A stretch of DNA of 64,000 bases from Rhodothermales bacterium (lineage in GTDB: Bacteria; Bacteroidota; Rhodothermia; Rhodothermales; Bin80): NCBI GenBank assembly GCA_022821385.1, contig JAJEDR010000025.1, forward strand, positions 1-64,000. Direction: 5' to 3'. Positions within the stretch are counted from its first letter, which is position 1. The number at the start of each line of letters is the position of its first letter. Position numbers and translations under genes: made by a program. Shown piece by piece: positions 26,684 through 36,153 of this stretch. Under the pieces are notes generated by a model that saw nothing but the letters and a program-made list of their open reading frames with translations, did not search any database and was not told where the DNA came from.

Positions 26684-27095
26684 CGGGGCCAAAGTATTCG
26701 GCGGAGTTTTTTGGTGTTTCATAGAGTCGGACACGATAAAGCCTACCCGCTGGCAAAGCCTCTGCCAGTCGGTCCCAAATTGCAATGACAAGATTTTCGG
26801 TAGATGGCAGGACCCCCCTTAGGAAGGGGACATCTAGGTTCAGGTTTTTGTGATCCAGATGACGGATGACGTGTTCATCTACAATGTGCCTCAATTCTGC
26901 CAGATCAATCACGTAACCCGTATCCGGGTTTGGTTTACCAGCGACGGTAACGGTCAGTTCATAATTGTGTCCGTGCCAGTTGGGATTGTTGCAGGGACCA
27001 AAGGTTGAACGATTCCATTCGTCTGGTTTCTCGGGATTATGCAGCCGGTGAGCGGCGTTGAAGTGGGCCTTGCGGGTAACGTAAACCGTTGGCAT
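26676..27095 (-). CDS. queD: 6-carboxytetrahydropterin synthase / PTPS-family protein
   Basis: The 139-residue product (ATG at 27095) carries the PTPS zinc site: AHFNAAHRLHN for the first His and NWHGHNYELTV for the other two. CNNPNWHGHN has the catalytic-region Cys. GYVIDLAELRHIVDEHVIRH and LDHKNLN supply the His-Asp catalytic pair, and PSTENLVIAIWDRL the substrate Glu. It acts on the product of folE, which overlaps it downstream; the pairing suggests queuosine or tetrahydrobiopterin synthesis. PTPS and QueD cannot be told apart with certainty. A longer frame from 27218 lacks family support. Confidence 0.88.
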   Translation of the reverse strand: MPTVYVTRKAHFNAAHRLHNPEKPDEWNRSTFGPCNNPNWHGHNYELTVTVAGKPNPDTGYVIDLAELRHIVDEHVIRHLDHKNLNLDVPFLRGVLPSTENLVIAIWDRLAEALPAGRLYRVRLYETPKNSAEYFGPDE

Positions 27096-27195
27096 TTCAG
27101 GATGCAGTAGTAGGGTGATCAAGTGCTGCTGCACACGGCGGCAAGGAACGAAGCGGACTAAGGATTGTTCAGCGAAGACAACTGGTCGAGGTCCT

Positions 27196-27528
27196 ATGCC
27201 AACGTTATTTGAGCGCATAATCTCCGGGGAGATCCCCTCGGACCGCGTGTATGAGGATGAAGTATGTGTTGCATTTCGGGATATTGCACCCCAGGCGCCG
27301 GTTCATGTACTGGTGGTTCCACGTAAGCCGGTACCTGCCTTGAATGGGGGGCTTGATGCGGCACTAGCGGGACACCTCTTGATGGTCGCTAGCAAAGTAG
27401 CCCAACAGGAGGGGCTTATGGAAGGTTATCGCGTGGTCATCAATTGTGGACATGATGGCGGGCAAACAGTTGATCATCTTCACATCCATGTCCTTGGCGG
27501 ACGTTCACTTTCATGGCCGCCGGGCTAG
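27196..27528 (+). CDS. HIT-family nucleotide hydrolase (HinT-like)
   Basis: The 110-residue protein begins at the ATG at 27196 with MPTLFERIISGEIPSDRVYE, the classical HinT/PKCI-like start. It continues through AFRDIAPQAPVHVLVVPRKP, GYRVVINCGHDGGQTVDHLH and the histidine triad HLHIHVLGG. It would hydrolyse purine nucleoside phosphoramidates. It is divergent from queD (about 100 bases) and its 3' end overlaps an alternative start of the next gene. Confidence 0.93.
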   Translation: MPTLFERIISGEIPSDRVYEDEVCVAFRDIAPQAPVHVLVVPRKPVPALNGGLDAALAGHLLMVASKVAQQEGLMEGYRVVINCGHDGGQTVDHLHIHVLGGRSLSWPPG

Positions 27529-27542
27529 CACGGTATGGACCA

Positions 27543-29537
27543 ATGCGGTGGGCCCCTTGTTGTCGGTGGCTTGTGATCGTGTGGGCATTGGTATTGGCAC
27601 TCTCGAGCGGCAACGCTGAGGCGCAGGGTTCGTTGCAGAAGACCACCGAATTTGCCAGAGAATTAAACCAGTATCGCTGGAATTCAGCAATAGCATGGAG
27701 CGCAGAAGTTGCTCGCTGGCAGCTTGATTTGACCAATCGGTTTCTGTCAGATGCGTACATCCAATTCGACAACCGCTTGCGCTTCCGGGACGAAAACCGA
27801 TTGCAGTTCAGAGCTTTTCGTCCCTTGGGGAGCCGCTACGGCACCAGTATTCGTGGTGATCTGGACTGGTTTGGTTCTGGGCGCGCATCTTCTCAGGTTC
27901 TTTTGGGCGGAGCACAGATAAGGCCCGTTCCCACATTAACGATCGAACCGGCGGTGGGTGTGGCTTCTGATCGCCGGCCTGGGGTCATTCAGACAGAAGG
28001 TGTGGCACCCTTGCGGATTGATACGGGGCCGGCAGGTTCGATTGCAATTGACTTGGCCTCGCAAGAGCTTCAAGGCTATCGTATTTCGTTTAATTCCAGT
28101 GCTGCATGGCAGCGCATTGCGCCGCGTCGCGCCGGGGATTTGACTGTGGCAGGCGATGCAGCGCGTTCGTTTGGGGCAGCCAGGCTGGAATCAAGCGCAC
28201 GCTTTGTCAGTCGTCGACGGGACGCCTATCAGGCGGTATCATTCCTGAATCGGGGGCAGGCACGGGACCCGGAATCAATTGAATCAACGACCAGCGACAC
28301 GCTTGACGCGAACCTGTTGGTCTGGATTCCGATCGCGCGCGGCCTGCGGGTAATTGCACAAACGAACATCCGCTCGAATCAAAGACGTATTCGCACACCA
28401 AGGTCTCCCGAAGAATCGGTCACCTTCGAGACCAACTTTGCCCGTCAGGCATTCACGGGACAGGTTGGGTTTAATTATGAGCGGAACCGCATTGACGCCC
28501 AACTGCGCGCAGAGTATGGGGTGGTAAATGAACGCCGGGTGCTCAGCAACAGAGATGAACTGCCGGTTTCGGAAGCTGTCCAAAAGACAACGCTCTTGCA
28601 TCAGGCAGATTATGACGAAGGGGTATTATCCCTCAGCGGGAATGTTCGGGCCGATGTTCTATCAACGCTTTCAGTTCTATTTACGGGGAGTTCCCGTATT
28701 GTCCGGCATGATACCCCAATCGTTAACCTTGATGACCGGGACGAAGTTTACCACACAAGCATGATTGGACTCAGATACCGCCGCAGCCGGTATTTGTCAA
28801 CTGAGGTGAGATTGTTTGCCTCTTACCATCACACCGTTTTCCTGAATGCTGAGCGCTCGGCGGAAAACAATATCCAGCGCACACTTCGATTGCGCCCAGC
28901 GATAAACTGGACGCCCTCGCTGGGGACACGCATAAGGTTGGCAAGTGAAGTGCGGGCCACGTATACGACAGATGACTTTGTGCTGCCTGGCCGTAGATCT
29001 GCTGATCAGTCTGCGCGGGAGATGCGGTTGGAGTCAGAGATAGAGAAAAACATCTTTGCTGATACGGACTTGAGGTTATCTGCCAGTTTCGCAGACTTAC
29101 GTCTGGGGCGCCTGCAATGGGAAAATTTTGCTGAAGTACCATTTGATACGCTCAGAACTTACAGTGCATGGTTGCGCGTACAGACAGGACGCCGGCTTCG
29201 TGGTGAGGTTGGCTGGCGTGCATTCCTGCGGAGTGACTACGACAGAGCAATTTCCGTGCGATATCAGTTTCTTAATGAACAGGGCGGAACAGCTCACGGG
29301 AGCATCACCAGACCAGGTAGACGCTGGATAATACAAACCGGGCCGTCCAGTGCGCTTTATTGGACGCGCTCCCAGAGCACTTTGCGTCTGGAGGCCTGGG
29401 CTAGCTGGCAGCAGTTGCGGTATTGGCTATATGGTCAATTGCCGCCTGCAAATGAGGATATAATTCGACGAACGGCGCGCAGCGGGACACGAAGGCTGTT
29501 TCCATTGGTCTCCTTGAGTATGACGTGGCGGCTGTAG
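27543..29537 (+). CDS. Large outer-membrane beta-barrel-like protein, unknown function
   Basis: The 664-residue protein starts with a signal peptide (CCRWLVIVWALVLALSSGNAEA) cleaved before QGSLQK. The remainder is rich in amphipathic beta strands with alternating Arg/aromatic residues (for example RLRFRDENRLQFRAFRPLG and YLSTEVRLFASYHHTVFL) and ends in a TWRL-type C-terminal strand, as in outer-membrane barrels. No plug domain, TonB box or enzymatic motif is visible. The ATG at 27513 overlapping the HIT gene is an alternative start. It is tightly coupled with HIT and coaE genes. Homologues in related genomes would decide the family. Confidence 0.65.
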   Translation: MRWAPCCRWLVIVWALVLALSSGNAEAQGSLQKTTEFARELNQYRWNSAIAWSAEVARWQLDLTNRFLSDAYIQFDNRLRFRDENRLQFRAFRPLGSRYGTSIRGDLDWFGSGRASSQVLLGGAQIRPVPTLTIEPAVGVASDRRPGVIQTEGVAPLRIDTGPAGSIAIDLASQELQGYRISFNSSAAWQRIAPRRAGDLTVAGDAARSFGAARLESSARFVSRRRDAYQAVSFLNRGQARDPESIESTTSDTLDANLLVWIPIARGLRVIAQTNIRSNQRRIRTPRSPEESVTFETNFARQAFTGQVGFNYERNRIDAQLRAEYGVVNERRVLSNRDELPVSEAVQKTTLLHQADYDEGVLSLSGNVRADVLSTLSVLFTGSSRIVRHDTPIVNLDDRDEVYHTSMIGLRYRRSRYLSTEVRLFASYHHTVFLNAERSAENNIQRTLRLRPAINWTPSLGTRIRLASEVRATYTTDDFVLPGRRSADQSAREMRLESEIEKNIFADTDLRLSASFADLRLGRLQWENFAEVPFDTLRTYSAWLRVQTGRRLRGEVGWRAFLRSDYDRAISVRYQFLNEQGGTAHGSITRPGRRWIIQTGPSSALYWTRSQSTLRLEAWASWQQLRYWLYGQLPPANEDIIRRTARSGTRRLFPLVSLSMTWRL

Positions 29538-29561
29538 CACATGAATGTTGGAAATAGATCA

Positions 29562-30200
29562 ATGAAAAGTACTCGGATTCTTGGCGTTACCGGCGGAATT
29601 GGATGCGGTAAATCTGTCGTGTGCGCATATTTGGCGCGCCTAGGGGCTGAAATATTCGACGCGGATTTGATTGCGCGGAATCTTATGGAATCCGACGAGG
29701 AGGTACGCCAAGAAGTAACCCGGGCATTTGGGAAAGAAAGTTATCGGGCGGATGGATCATTAGACCGGAAATGGTTGGCAGGTCAAGTATTTGCTGACGA
29801 TACCCGTCTGGCGGAACTGAACGGGATCGTACATCCGAAAGTAGCCCAGGCTTTTCGTATCCTCAGAAATCGCCTTCAGGGGGGGCTACTCGTCCATGAG
29901 GCCGCACTCACATATGAAGCCGGGTCGGAAAACAGTCTAGATGCGATCTGTGTAGTAACGGCTCCGAGAAAGGTGAGGATTGCGCGGGTGATGGCCCGGG
30001 ATCTTGTGAACGCAGAGAAAGTGCTTGCGAGAATGCGCAGGCAACTGCCCCAGGAAGAGAAAGCACGCCGCGCTGATGTTGTGCTTGTTAACGATAGTGA
30101 CATGGCGGCAGCCCGCCGCAAATCCCGAAGATTGTATGATTTGGCAATGAGTGGCGAAAGGCTCAGTTCTGAAAACTTCCGGTTCACGCGTCAGCTGTAG
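29562..30200 (+). CDS. coaE: Dephospho-CoA kinase
   Basis: This enzyme phosphorylates the 3' hydroxyl of dephospho-CoA, the last step of CoA synthesis. The P-loop GVTGGIGCGKS, AEIFDADLIARNLM (substrate Asp), ELNGIVHPKVAQAFR and LLVHEAALTYEAG match the family, and the lid segment VMARDLVNAEKVLARMRRQ is present. At 212 residues from the ATG at 29562 it is normal in size; the ATG at 29541 would add seven residues. It is four bases downstream of the outer-membrane gene and its 3' end overlaps the convergent sensor-kinase gene by 17 bases. Confidence 0.92.
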   Translation: MKSTRILGVTGGIGCGKSVVCAYLARLGAEIFDADLIARNLMESDEEVRQEVTRAFGKESYRADGSLDRKWLAGQVFADDTRLAELNGIVHPKVAQAFRILRNRLQGGLLVHEAALTYEAGSENSLDAICVVTAPRKVRIARVMARDLVNAEKVLARMRRQLPQEEKARRADVVLVNDSDMAAARRKSRRLYDLAMSGERLSSENFRFTRQL

Positions 30201-31233
30201 GCAGAGTAAATCCAAAAGTGGATCCACTTCCGAGGAGGCTTTCAATCATGAGTTGGCTGTCGTGCGCCCCAAGAATATGCTTCACGATAGCTAATCCCAG
30301 TCCAGTACCGCCAAGTTTGGAGGAACGGCTAGGCTCTACCCGAAAAAAGCGTTCAGTGAGGCGCGGGATATGTTCGGGAGCAATTCCAATTCCATCATCA
30401 ACGATAGATATTTTTACCGATCCTTCAGGTAGAGTCCGTGCAGTTATCTCAACCTGCCCGCCTTCTCGGCCATACTTGATGCCGTTGTCAATCAAATTGC
30501 TGAGTACTTGACTTATCCGACTTCGATCTGCCATAATTGGGGGCAAGTCAGACGGCACTGCAGACCGTATCGCGACACTTCTGTCCGCGGCCAGCGATTC
30601 AAGCGATTCAATGACTTCTTCGATAAGCTCGTTCAGGTTGAATGGTTTCAGCACCATGGAAAACTCTCCCATCTCTATCCGAGCAACGGAGGCGAGATCT
30701 TCTGCCAGGTTACCTAGACGGGTTGCGTTCCGGAGCACCTTTTTTACAAAAGCCCGCCGTACGCGCTCGTCCTCCAATGCTCCATCCAACAAAGTTTCTG
30801 CAAACCCTAGAATCGCAAAGATCGGTGTTTTGAGTTCGTGCGATACGTTGCCAAGGAATTCGCGCCGATAATGTTCGACACGTTCCCGTTCCTGAATTTG
30901 GTACAGAATGCGCTGATTTGCTTCAAGCGCAAGCTCGTTCAGTTCATCAAGCTCATCTCGCAGTGGAGCAGGGGTGTTGGTGATGGGCGTGGGATCGTCC
31001 TCACCGATTTTGGCTAGCGTTGTTTGTAATCGGGCGATACGCCGCGCTACAATCCAGCGTATAAACAGGAATGTGCCGGCGCCAACGAGAGTACTGATGC
31101 ACAGAACCACCCACAAAGGTAGACGAAACCCGATCAGGGCGGTCAGGAACAAGGTTATCAGAACAAGTAAGCTGACACGCCAGGAGAGTCGGAGGGCTAA
31201 ATTTCCATGGTTAGGGCGGAGAACATGCCTCAT
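30184..31233 (-). CDS. PhoR-like sensor histidine kinase
   Basis: The 349-residue kinase has two N-terminal TM helices (LVLITLFLTALIGFRLPLWVV and LVGAGTFLFI), a HAMP-like linker, the dimerisation helix with the phospho-acceptor His in VSHELKTPIFAILGFAETLL, and HATPase_c motifs SQVLSNLIDNGIKYG (N), VDDGIGIAPEHIPRL (G1), RFFRVEP and GGTGLGLAIVKHI (G2). It lacks a PAS domain and a sizeable periplasmic sensor. It lies 16 bases after the response-regulator gene, forming a PhoB/PhoR-type pair. Ligand and targets are unknown; no pst genes are nearby. Confidence 0.9.
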   Translation of the reverse strand: MRHVLRPNHGNLALRLSWRVSLLVLITLFLTALIGFRLPLWVVLCISTLVGAGTFLFIRWIVARRIARLQTTLAKIGEDDPTPITNTPAPLRDELDELNELALEANQRILYQIQERERVEHYRREFLGNVSHELKTPIFAILGFAETLLDGALEDERVRRAFVKKVLRNATRLGNLAEDLASVARIEMGEFSMVLKPFNLNELIEEVIESLESLAADRSVAIRSAVPSDLPPIMADRSRISQVLSNLIDNGIKYGREGGQVEITARTLPEGSVKISIVDDGIGIAPEHIPRLTERFFRVEPSRSSKLGGTGLGLAIVKHILGAHDSQLMIESLLGSGSTFGFTLPTADA

Positions 31234-31249
31234 GCGAGAAGATCCGGGT

Positions 31250-31981
31250 TCATTCTACTTCAAGAAAGCGGTAACCTACTCCCGAGACGGATACGATATA
31301 ATCGTTGCCTTGGTACTTACCCAACTTTTTATTGACCCTGCTCACATGCACGTCAACGGTACGCTTTCCGACTTTTGAATTCTTACCCCAAATTTTTCGT
31401 ATCAGTGTTTTCCGTTTGAACACCCGTCCAGAAGTACTGGCAAGGAAGTACAGAAGTTTGAATTCTTTGCGAGCAAAACGAAGTTCGGCCCGTTCCTTCT
31501 GACCATTACGGAAGACGCGAAAGCGCTCGGGATCGATTACCAGGTCGAGTACGGTCACCGTTAAACCGTTGTCATGGATACGCTTCGTTCCGCGCAGGAG
31601 CGCTTTAATCTGGGAGACAATCACACCAATTCCAAAAGATTTGGGCAGATAGCTGTCGGCGCCGGCATCTAAGCCCCGGATGTGATCTTCTTCCTCAGAG
31701 CGTGCGGTAAGAAATAAAATGGGAATTGATTTGAACTTGGAATCACTTCTAATACGGCGGCAAACTTCCATGCCGTCAATATGCGGCATCATAATATCAA
31801 GCACCACCAGATCAATTGATTCAGTCTCAATGGCAGAGAGGGCTTCTGCTCCGTCTTTGGCCGCAATAACCCGCATTTCTTCTTTTTCAAGATTGTATCG
31901 CAAGAGATCAAGAATGTCGTCCTCGTCATCGACAATCAGGATTGTACACGAGTCTTGGGCAGTGGCGGTGGAAGAAGTCAT
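31250..31981 (-). CDS. PhoB/OmpR-family response regulator
   Basis: The product has 243 residues from the ATG at 31981 (31987 also possible). The receiver domain shows ILIVDDEDDILDLL with the acidic pair, the phospho-acceptor Asp in DLVVLDIMMPHIDGMEVC, the Thr/Ser switch FLTARSEEEDHI, and the Lys in YLPKSFGI. The winged-helix DNA-binding domain follows (RFARKEFKLLYFLASTSGRV, IRKIWGKNSKVGKRTVDVHV, GVGYRFLE). It acts with the downstream sensor kinase. The 640-base upstream gap would hold the promoter. Confidence 0.92.
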   Translation of the reverse strand: MTSSTATAQDSCTILIVDDEDDILDLLRYNLEKEEMRVIAAKDGAEALSAIETESIDLVVLDIMMPHIDGMEVCRRIRSDSKFKSIPILFLTARSEEEDHIRGLDAGADSYLPKSFGIGVIVSQIKALLRGTKRIHDNGLTVTVLDLVIDPERFRVFRNGQKERAELRFARKEFKLLYFLASTSGRVFKRKTLIRKIWGKNSKVGKRTVDVHVSRVNKKLGKYQGNDYIVSVSGVGYRFLEVE

Positions 31982-32623
31982 CGGCATTGTGAGTGCAAGG
32001 TCGTTTAGACGGAAAATCAGACAGTCTGGCAGGTGCAATAAAAATTTGCACGATCAGGCATGTTTCAGTGAAAGTTAAGAGAATGTCACGTAGCCAGAGG
32101 GTGAAATTCGTTTCGGCTATTCGGCTCTCCCAAAGTTAAGCAGTGCTGCAATTCCGTTGTTCGAAATCCACCTCTTTTGTACCTACGAGCAGACGATTTT
32201 GGCACAGTAGTCAAATTCTTATTATTCACGATACTGTCCACCCACAGGACACTCAATTCCGGGTTGGGATGCAGGCAGCACAATATGAAATTAGGCATTC
32301 TTGAGTTGGGATGGCGAAGAGAAATATTCGGAAATTACAACCAATATATTTGGTTGCCGACTAAGCATTTTGTCGGGCAGAGAGTGATCTATCTGAACCA
32401 CGGTCAAGTGGGACTCTATAGATAATTGCGTAAATTAGCGAAGGAGCACAAAACGTCGTTCTGGGGGCCGGATCCGGTAGGTACGTTATGGTAGGAAGCC
32501 TTATTCATCCAGAAGGGTACTGTACAGTCTGGGCCGAATACTAAGCAGCAATTGTCCCTTATTGGGTCATTGTAGCGGCCAGTCGCCCAAGAAGTTGCTC
32601 GCTAATCTGATCTCAGGTGGTTG
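31982..32623. other. Intergenic region between two-component genes and the SLC12-like transporter
   Basis: About 640 bases between divergent genes. A plus-strand frame near 32285-32425 ends with YNQYIWLPTKHFVGQRVIYL and could be a tiny remnant, but lacks a clear start site. An AGGTGG sequence just before the ATG at 32624 is the likely ribosome-binding site of the transporter. Confidence 0.4.
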
Positions 32624-34843
32624 ATGACAGAACGTGGTTACGGGTTTGGCACGCTGCCTGTGTTCCTCGCGGGGATCAGCACGATCCTCGGGGCGATCAT
32701 GTTTTTGCGGTTCGGCTATGCCGTAGCCCACACGGGCTTGCTGGGTATAGTCGGAATCATCCTCCTGGGTCACCTTGTAACCATTCCGACGGCTTTGGCC
32801 CTTGCAGAGATTGCGACCAATCGCAAGGTGGAGGGGGGAGGAGAATATTTCATTATTTCCCGATCGTTTGGGCCGACAATTGGCGGGGTGATTGGGATAT
32901 GCCTTTACTTGTCCCAGGCGATATCCGTTGCTTTTTATATGATCGCCTTTGCCGAGGCTTTCACCTGGTTGGAGCCGGTGCTGGCGGACCAGTTTGGCAT
33001 CGCATTTGATCCGCGTTTTATCTCAATTCCTGCCTTGATCTTGCTCCTGGGTCTAGTGATACTGAGGGGAGCAGACCTAGGCGTCAAGGTATTGTACGTC
33101 GTTGCGGCGACGCTCCTGGGATCACTGATCATATTCTTTTTGGGTTCACCTCTGGAGGGTTTTGATCCCGGTTCAATCAGTTTGATGGACAAGATTGAAC
33201 GGCCGGATTCATTTATTGTCGTGTTTGCTATTGTCTTTCCTGCGTTCACAGGCATGACAGCCGGCGTGGGATTGTCAGGAGATTTGCGTAATCCACGTAA
33301 ATCCTTGCCACGAGGAACGCTGTGGGCTACGATTGCAGGGATGGTGGTTTATGTGGCGATTGTCTTTAAGCTTCACATCAGCGCTTCGCCTGAAGTTATG
33401 GCGGAGGATCAATTGATTATGGCGCAGATTGCTGTGTGGGGTCCAGCAATCCTGATAGGTTTGTGCTGTGCGACTTTGAGCAGCGCAATTGGATCGGTGC
33501 TGGTGGCTCCCAGGACACTACAGGCACTCGGTGCTGATAATACATTGCCAGGGAAGCGGGGCAATACATGGGTGTCGCATGGCGAGGGGGCTGCCAATGA
33601 TCCTCGTCGTGCAACAATAGTCACAGGTATCCTGGCATTGATCATTGTGATCGTAGGCAATGTGAATCTTGTTGCAACGCTGATTTCGATGTTTTTCATG
33701 GTGACCTACGGGTCACTTTGCGCGATAAGTTTTCTGGAGCATTTTGCTGCACGTCCCAGTTATCGTCCCAGTTTTCGATCGCGTTGGTACATCAGTTTAC
33801 TGGGAGCAATCATGTGCTTCCTGTTGATGTTCCAGATTAGCTTTGCGTTTGCAGTGCTTGCTATTCTGGTGCTTGTAGCGTTGTATCAGGGATTGCGCAT
33901 AGCGAAGGGGGGCGAAGGAGATCTTGCCTCGCTCTTTCATGACGTGATTACCCAGGCAACGCGTTACATGCAGATTCGATTGCAGCAGCGCCGTGTAGAT
34001 CAGCCCCCCGATGAATGGCGTCCCAGTGTGATCATGGTGAACGACCGCACGTTCGATCGGCGTAGCCCATTGACCATGCTGCGATGGCTCTGCCATCGAT
34101 ATGGTTTTGGAACCTACGTGCACTTCATCAAGGACAAGCTCACAGAGACCACCTTTTCTGAGAGCAATGCTGTGAGGTCTCGACTGTTAGAACTGGCCAG
34201 GAGGCAGCACAGTACGGTATATATGGATACTGTCGTGAGTCCGTCAATTACATCAGCTTTGGCACAAACGCTACAGGTTCCGGGAGTATCCGGGATGTCG
34301 AATAATTCTATCCTGTTTGAATTTGCACAGCGGGATTCCCTGGATGTAGTTGAGAGTGTCGTTGATCAATGTAAATTTGCAGCCGGTACAGATATGACAT
34401 TAATGGTGCTTCGTCACAGTGAAACCCACTTTGGCGGTAGAGAATCCATTCATGTCTGGTTGACTTGGAATGATAAAGCCAATGCGAATACCATGATTCT
34501 GCTCAGCTATATTCTTTTGGGACATCCAGATTGGGAACATGCACAGGTTCAGGTTTTTGCTGCCCTGCCAGAGACGGAAGTCGAAGGGACACGGCAGGAA
34601 TTTGCACAGTTGATCAAGGAGGAGAGGCTACCGATTTCCGAGAAGAATATCCAGTATATCGCAACCGAAACTGCTGAGACATTTAGAAAACTGGTCATTG
34701 AAAAGTCTTTTGACGCCGACTTGACGGTTATTGGTTTTGATATGCATGGACTCGAAACACGCGGGGCGGAGGTATTCACAAATCATGGTCAACTTCATGA
34801 TGTGTTGTTCGTGCGTGCTCCGAGACAGATAAAAATTGATTGA
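32624..34843 (+). CDS. APC-superfamily cation-chloride cotransporter-like (SLC12-type) permease
   Basis: The 739-residue protein has about 12 TM helices in the first 430 residues. Features of the SLC12/CCC group are evident: GTLPVFLAGISTILGAIMFL, RFGYAVAHTGLLGI, GGGEYFIISRSFGPTIGGVI and VFPAFTGMTAGVGLSGDLRN. A cytoplasmic C-terminal domain of about 300 residues follows with a structure like the CCC regulatory domain (VIMVNDRTFDRRSPLTMLRW, TDMTLMVLRHSE). Bacterial members are poorly studied and may carry amino acids or K+/Cl-. AGGTGG precedes the ATG. A glycogen synthase gene follows nine bases later. Confidence 0.8.
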   Translation: MTERGYGFGTLPVFLAGISTILGAIMFLRFGYAVAHTGLLGIVGIILLGHLVTIPTALALAEIATNRKVEGGGEYFIISRSFGPTIGGVIGICLYLSQAISVAFYMIAFAEAFTWLEPVLADQFGIAFDPRFISIPALILLLGLVILRGADLGVKVLYVVAATLLGSLIIFFLGSPLEGFDPGSISLMDKIERPDSFIVVFAIVFPAFTGMTAGVGLSGDLRNPRKSLPRGTLWATIAGMVVYVAIVFKLHISASPEVMAEDQLIMAQIAVWGPAILIGLCCATLSSAIGSVLVAPRTLQALGADNTLPGKRGNTWVSHGEGAANDPRRATIVTGILALIIVIVGNVNLVATLISMFFMVTYGSLCAISFLEHFAARPSYRPSFRSRWYISLLGAIMCFLLMFQISFAFAVLAILVLVALYQGLRIAKGGEGDLASLFHDVITQATRYMQIRLQQRRVDQPPDEWRPSVIMVNDRTFDRRSPLTMLRWLCHRYGFGTYVHFIKDKLTETTFSESNAVRSRLLELARRQHSTVYMDTVVSPSITSALAQTLQVPGVSGMSNNSILFEFAQRDSLDVVESVVDQCKFAAGTDMTLMVLRHSETHFGGRESIHVWLTWNDKANANTMILLSYILLGHPDWEHAQVQVFAALPETEVEGTRQEFAQLIKEERLPISEKNIQYIATETAETFRKLVIEKSFDADLTVIGFDMHGLETRGAEVFTNHGQLHDVLFVRAPRQIKID

Positions 34844-34852
34844 GGATACAGA

Positions 34853-36037
34853 GTGAATATCACCATTTTGACGAATGAGTACCCGCCGAATATTTACGGC
34901 GGTGCAGGTGTGCATGTTAAGTATCTCGTACGTGAACTGGCACGTTACAATCCGGTGCAGGTCTATGCATTTGGAGAACAGGACCAGGTTACGGAATCCC
35001 TAAAGGTTCAGGGTGTGTCGGATGCAGGGGCGCCAGAGGGTAAGGATCCTCGCTTTAACAAGTTTTTTGGTACGTTGCAGCGAAATCTGGCGATGGCCGC
35101 GGCAGCGGAAACCACAGATATTGTTCACTGTCACACATGGTATACTCACTGGGCCGGCTGTCTGATCAAACAGCTCACAGGTGCAAAGCTATTGTTGACC
35201 ACACACAGCCTGGAGCCGCACAGACCTTGGAAGGTGGAGCAATTGGGGCGTGCATACCACGGAAGTTCCTGGATTGAAAAAACGGCTTATCAAGCGGCAG
35301 ATGCTGTGATTGCTGTGTCCCCCCAGATGAAGGAGGACGTAGTCTCTCTTTATGGTATTAATCCAGATTTAGTGCACGTGATTCCTAATGGAATAGACTT
35401 GGACGAGTACCGACCAACATTCGATGATGCTGTGCTGCGCAGGTATGGCGTGGATCCCGACCAACCATATGCTTTATTTGTTGGGAGAATTACCCGGCAA
35501 AAGGGAATAATTCACCTGTTACATGCTATCGCCCACCTTTGCCCAGGCACGCAGGTGGTTCTGGCGGCAGGCGCGCCGGATACGCCGGAGATTGAAGCGG
35601 AAATGATCCAGAAAGTCACTGAACTGAAGAACACAGGGCGCCACAATGTGGTCTGGATCCGTGAAATGATGCCACCCCCCGAATTGGTGGTGTTGTATTC
35701 CCACGCCCAAGTGTTTGTCTGCCCTTCGGTATATGAGCCATTTGGAATCATCAACCTAGAAGCGATGGCTTGTGAGACGGCCGTTGTAGCCTCAGATGTG
35801 GGAGGTATTCCAATGGTGGTGACAGAAGGAGAGACTGGACACTTGGTAGAGCTTGAGGGCAAAGGCTTTGCACGGCGGTTGGCGGCCAAAATTGATTTAT
35901 TGATGCAGGACGCTGACCGATGTTGTACAATGGGACGCCGGGGACGCGAACGTGTAGAGGCGAATTTCAGCTGGAGAGCTGTTGCAAAGCAAACGACAGC
36001 GCTCTACCAGTCACTCCAAACAACTCAGGATACCTGA
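34853..36037 (+). CDS. glgA: Glycogen synthase, GT4 family (actinobacterial type)
   Basis: The 394-residue glycosyltransferase matches the glgA_Coryne group: an N-terminal NEYPPNIYGGAGVHVKYLV (the GGAG donor-binding loop), VHCHTWYTHWAGCLIK, TTHSLEPHRPWKVEQLG, and the GT4 signature VIPNGIDLDEYRP, FVGRITRQKGIIHLLHAI, and PSVYEPFGIINLEAMACETA (E-x7-E). It elongates alpha-1,4-glucan or makes maltose-1-phosphate (GlgM-like activity is an alternative). The start is a GTG at 34853, preceded by GAGGA. No other glycogen genes are in the window. Confidence 0.88.
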   Translation: MNITILTNEYPPNIYGGAGVHVKYLVRELARYNPVQVYAFGEQDQVTESLKVQGVSDAGAPEGKDPRFNKFFGTLQRNLAMAAAAETTDIVHCHTWYTHWAGCLIKQLTGAKLLLTTHSLEPHRPWKVEQLGRAYHGSSWIEKTAYQAADAVIAVSPQMKEDVVSLYGINPDLVHVIPNGIDLDEYRPTFDDAVLRRYGVDPDQPYALFVGRITRQKGIIHLLHAIAHLCPGTQVVLAAGAPDTPEIEAEMIQKVTELKNTGRHNVVWIREMMPPPELVVLYSHAQVFVCPSVYEPFGIINLEAMACETAVVASDVGGIPMVVTEGETGHLVELEGKGFARRLAAKIDLLMQDADRCCTMGRRGRERVEANFSWRAVAKQTTALYQSLQTTQDT

Positions 36038-36153
36038 TGTCGGATCTGGTAGTGGCCCATAAGATACCCCAGGATTTTTTGTTATGTAGTCGCTTGATCA
36101 AGTTTGATGAGCGCAACTGACCAGCCCTCGTGATTGAGATCTAATCGGGGGAA

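Noticed and set aside
32177-32425. 82-codon plus-strand frame upstream of the SLC12-like gene
   Set aside because: No support beyond being open; the last 40 residues look protein-like but match nothing I recognise.
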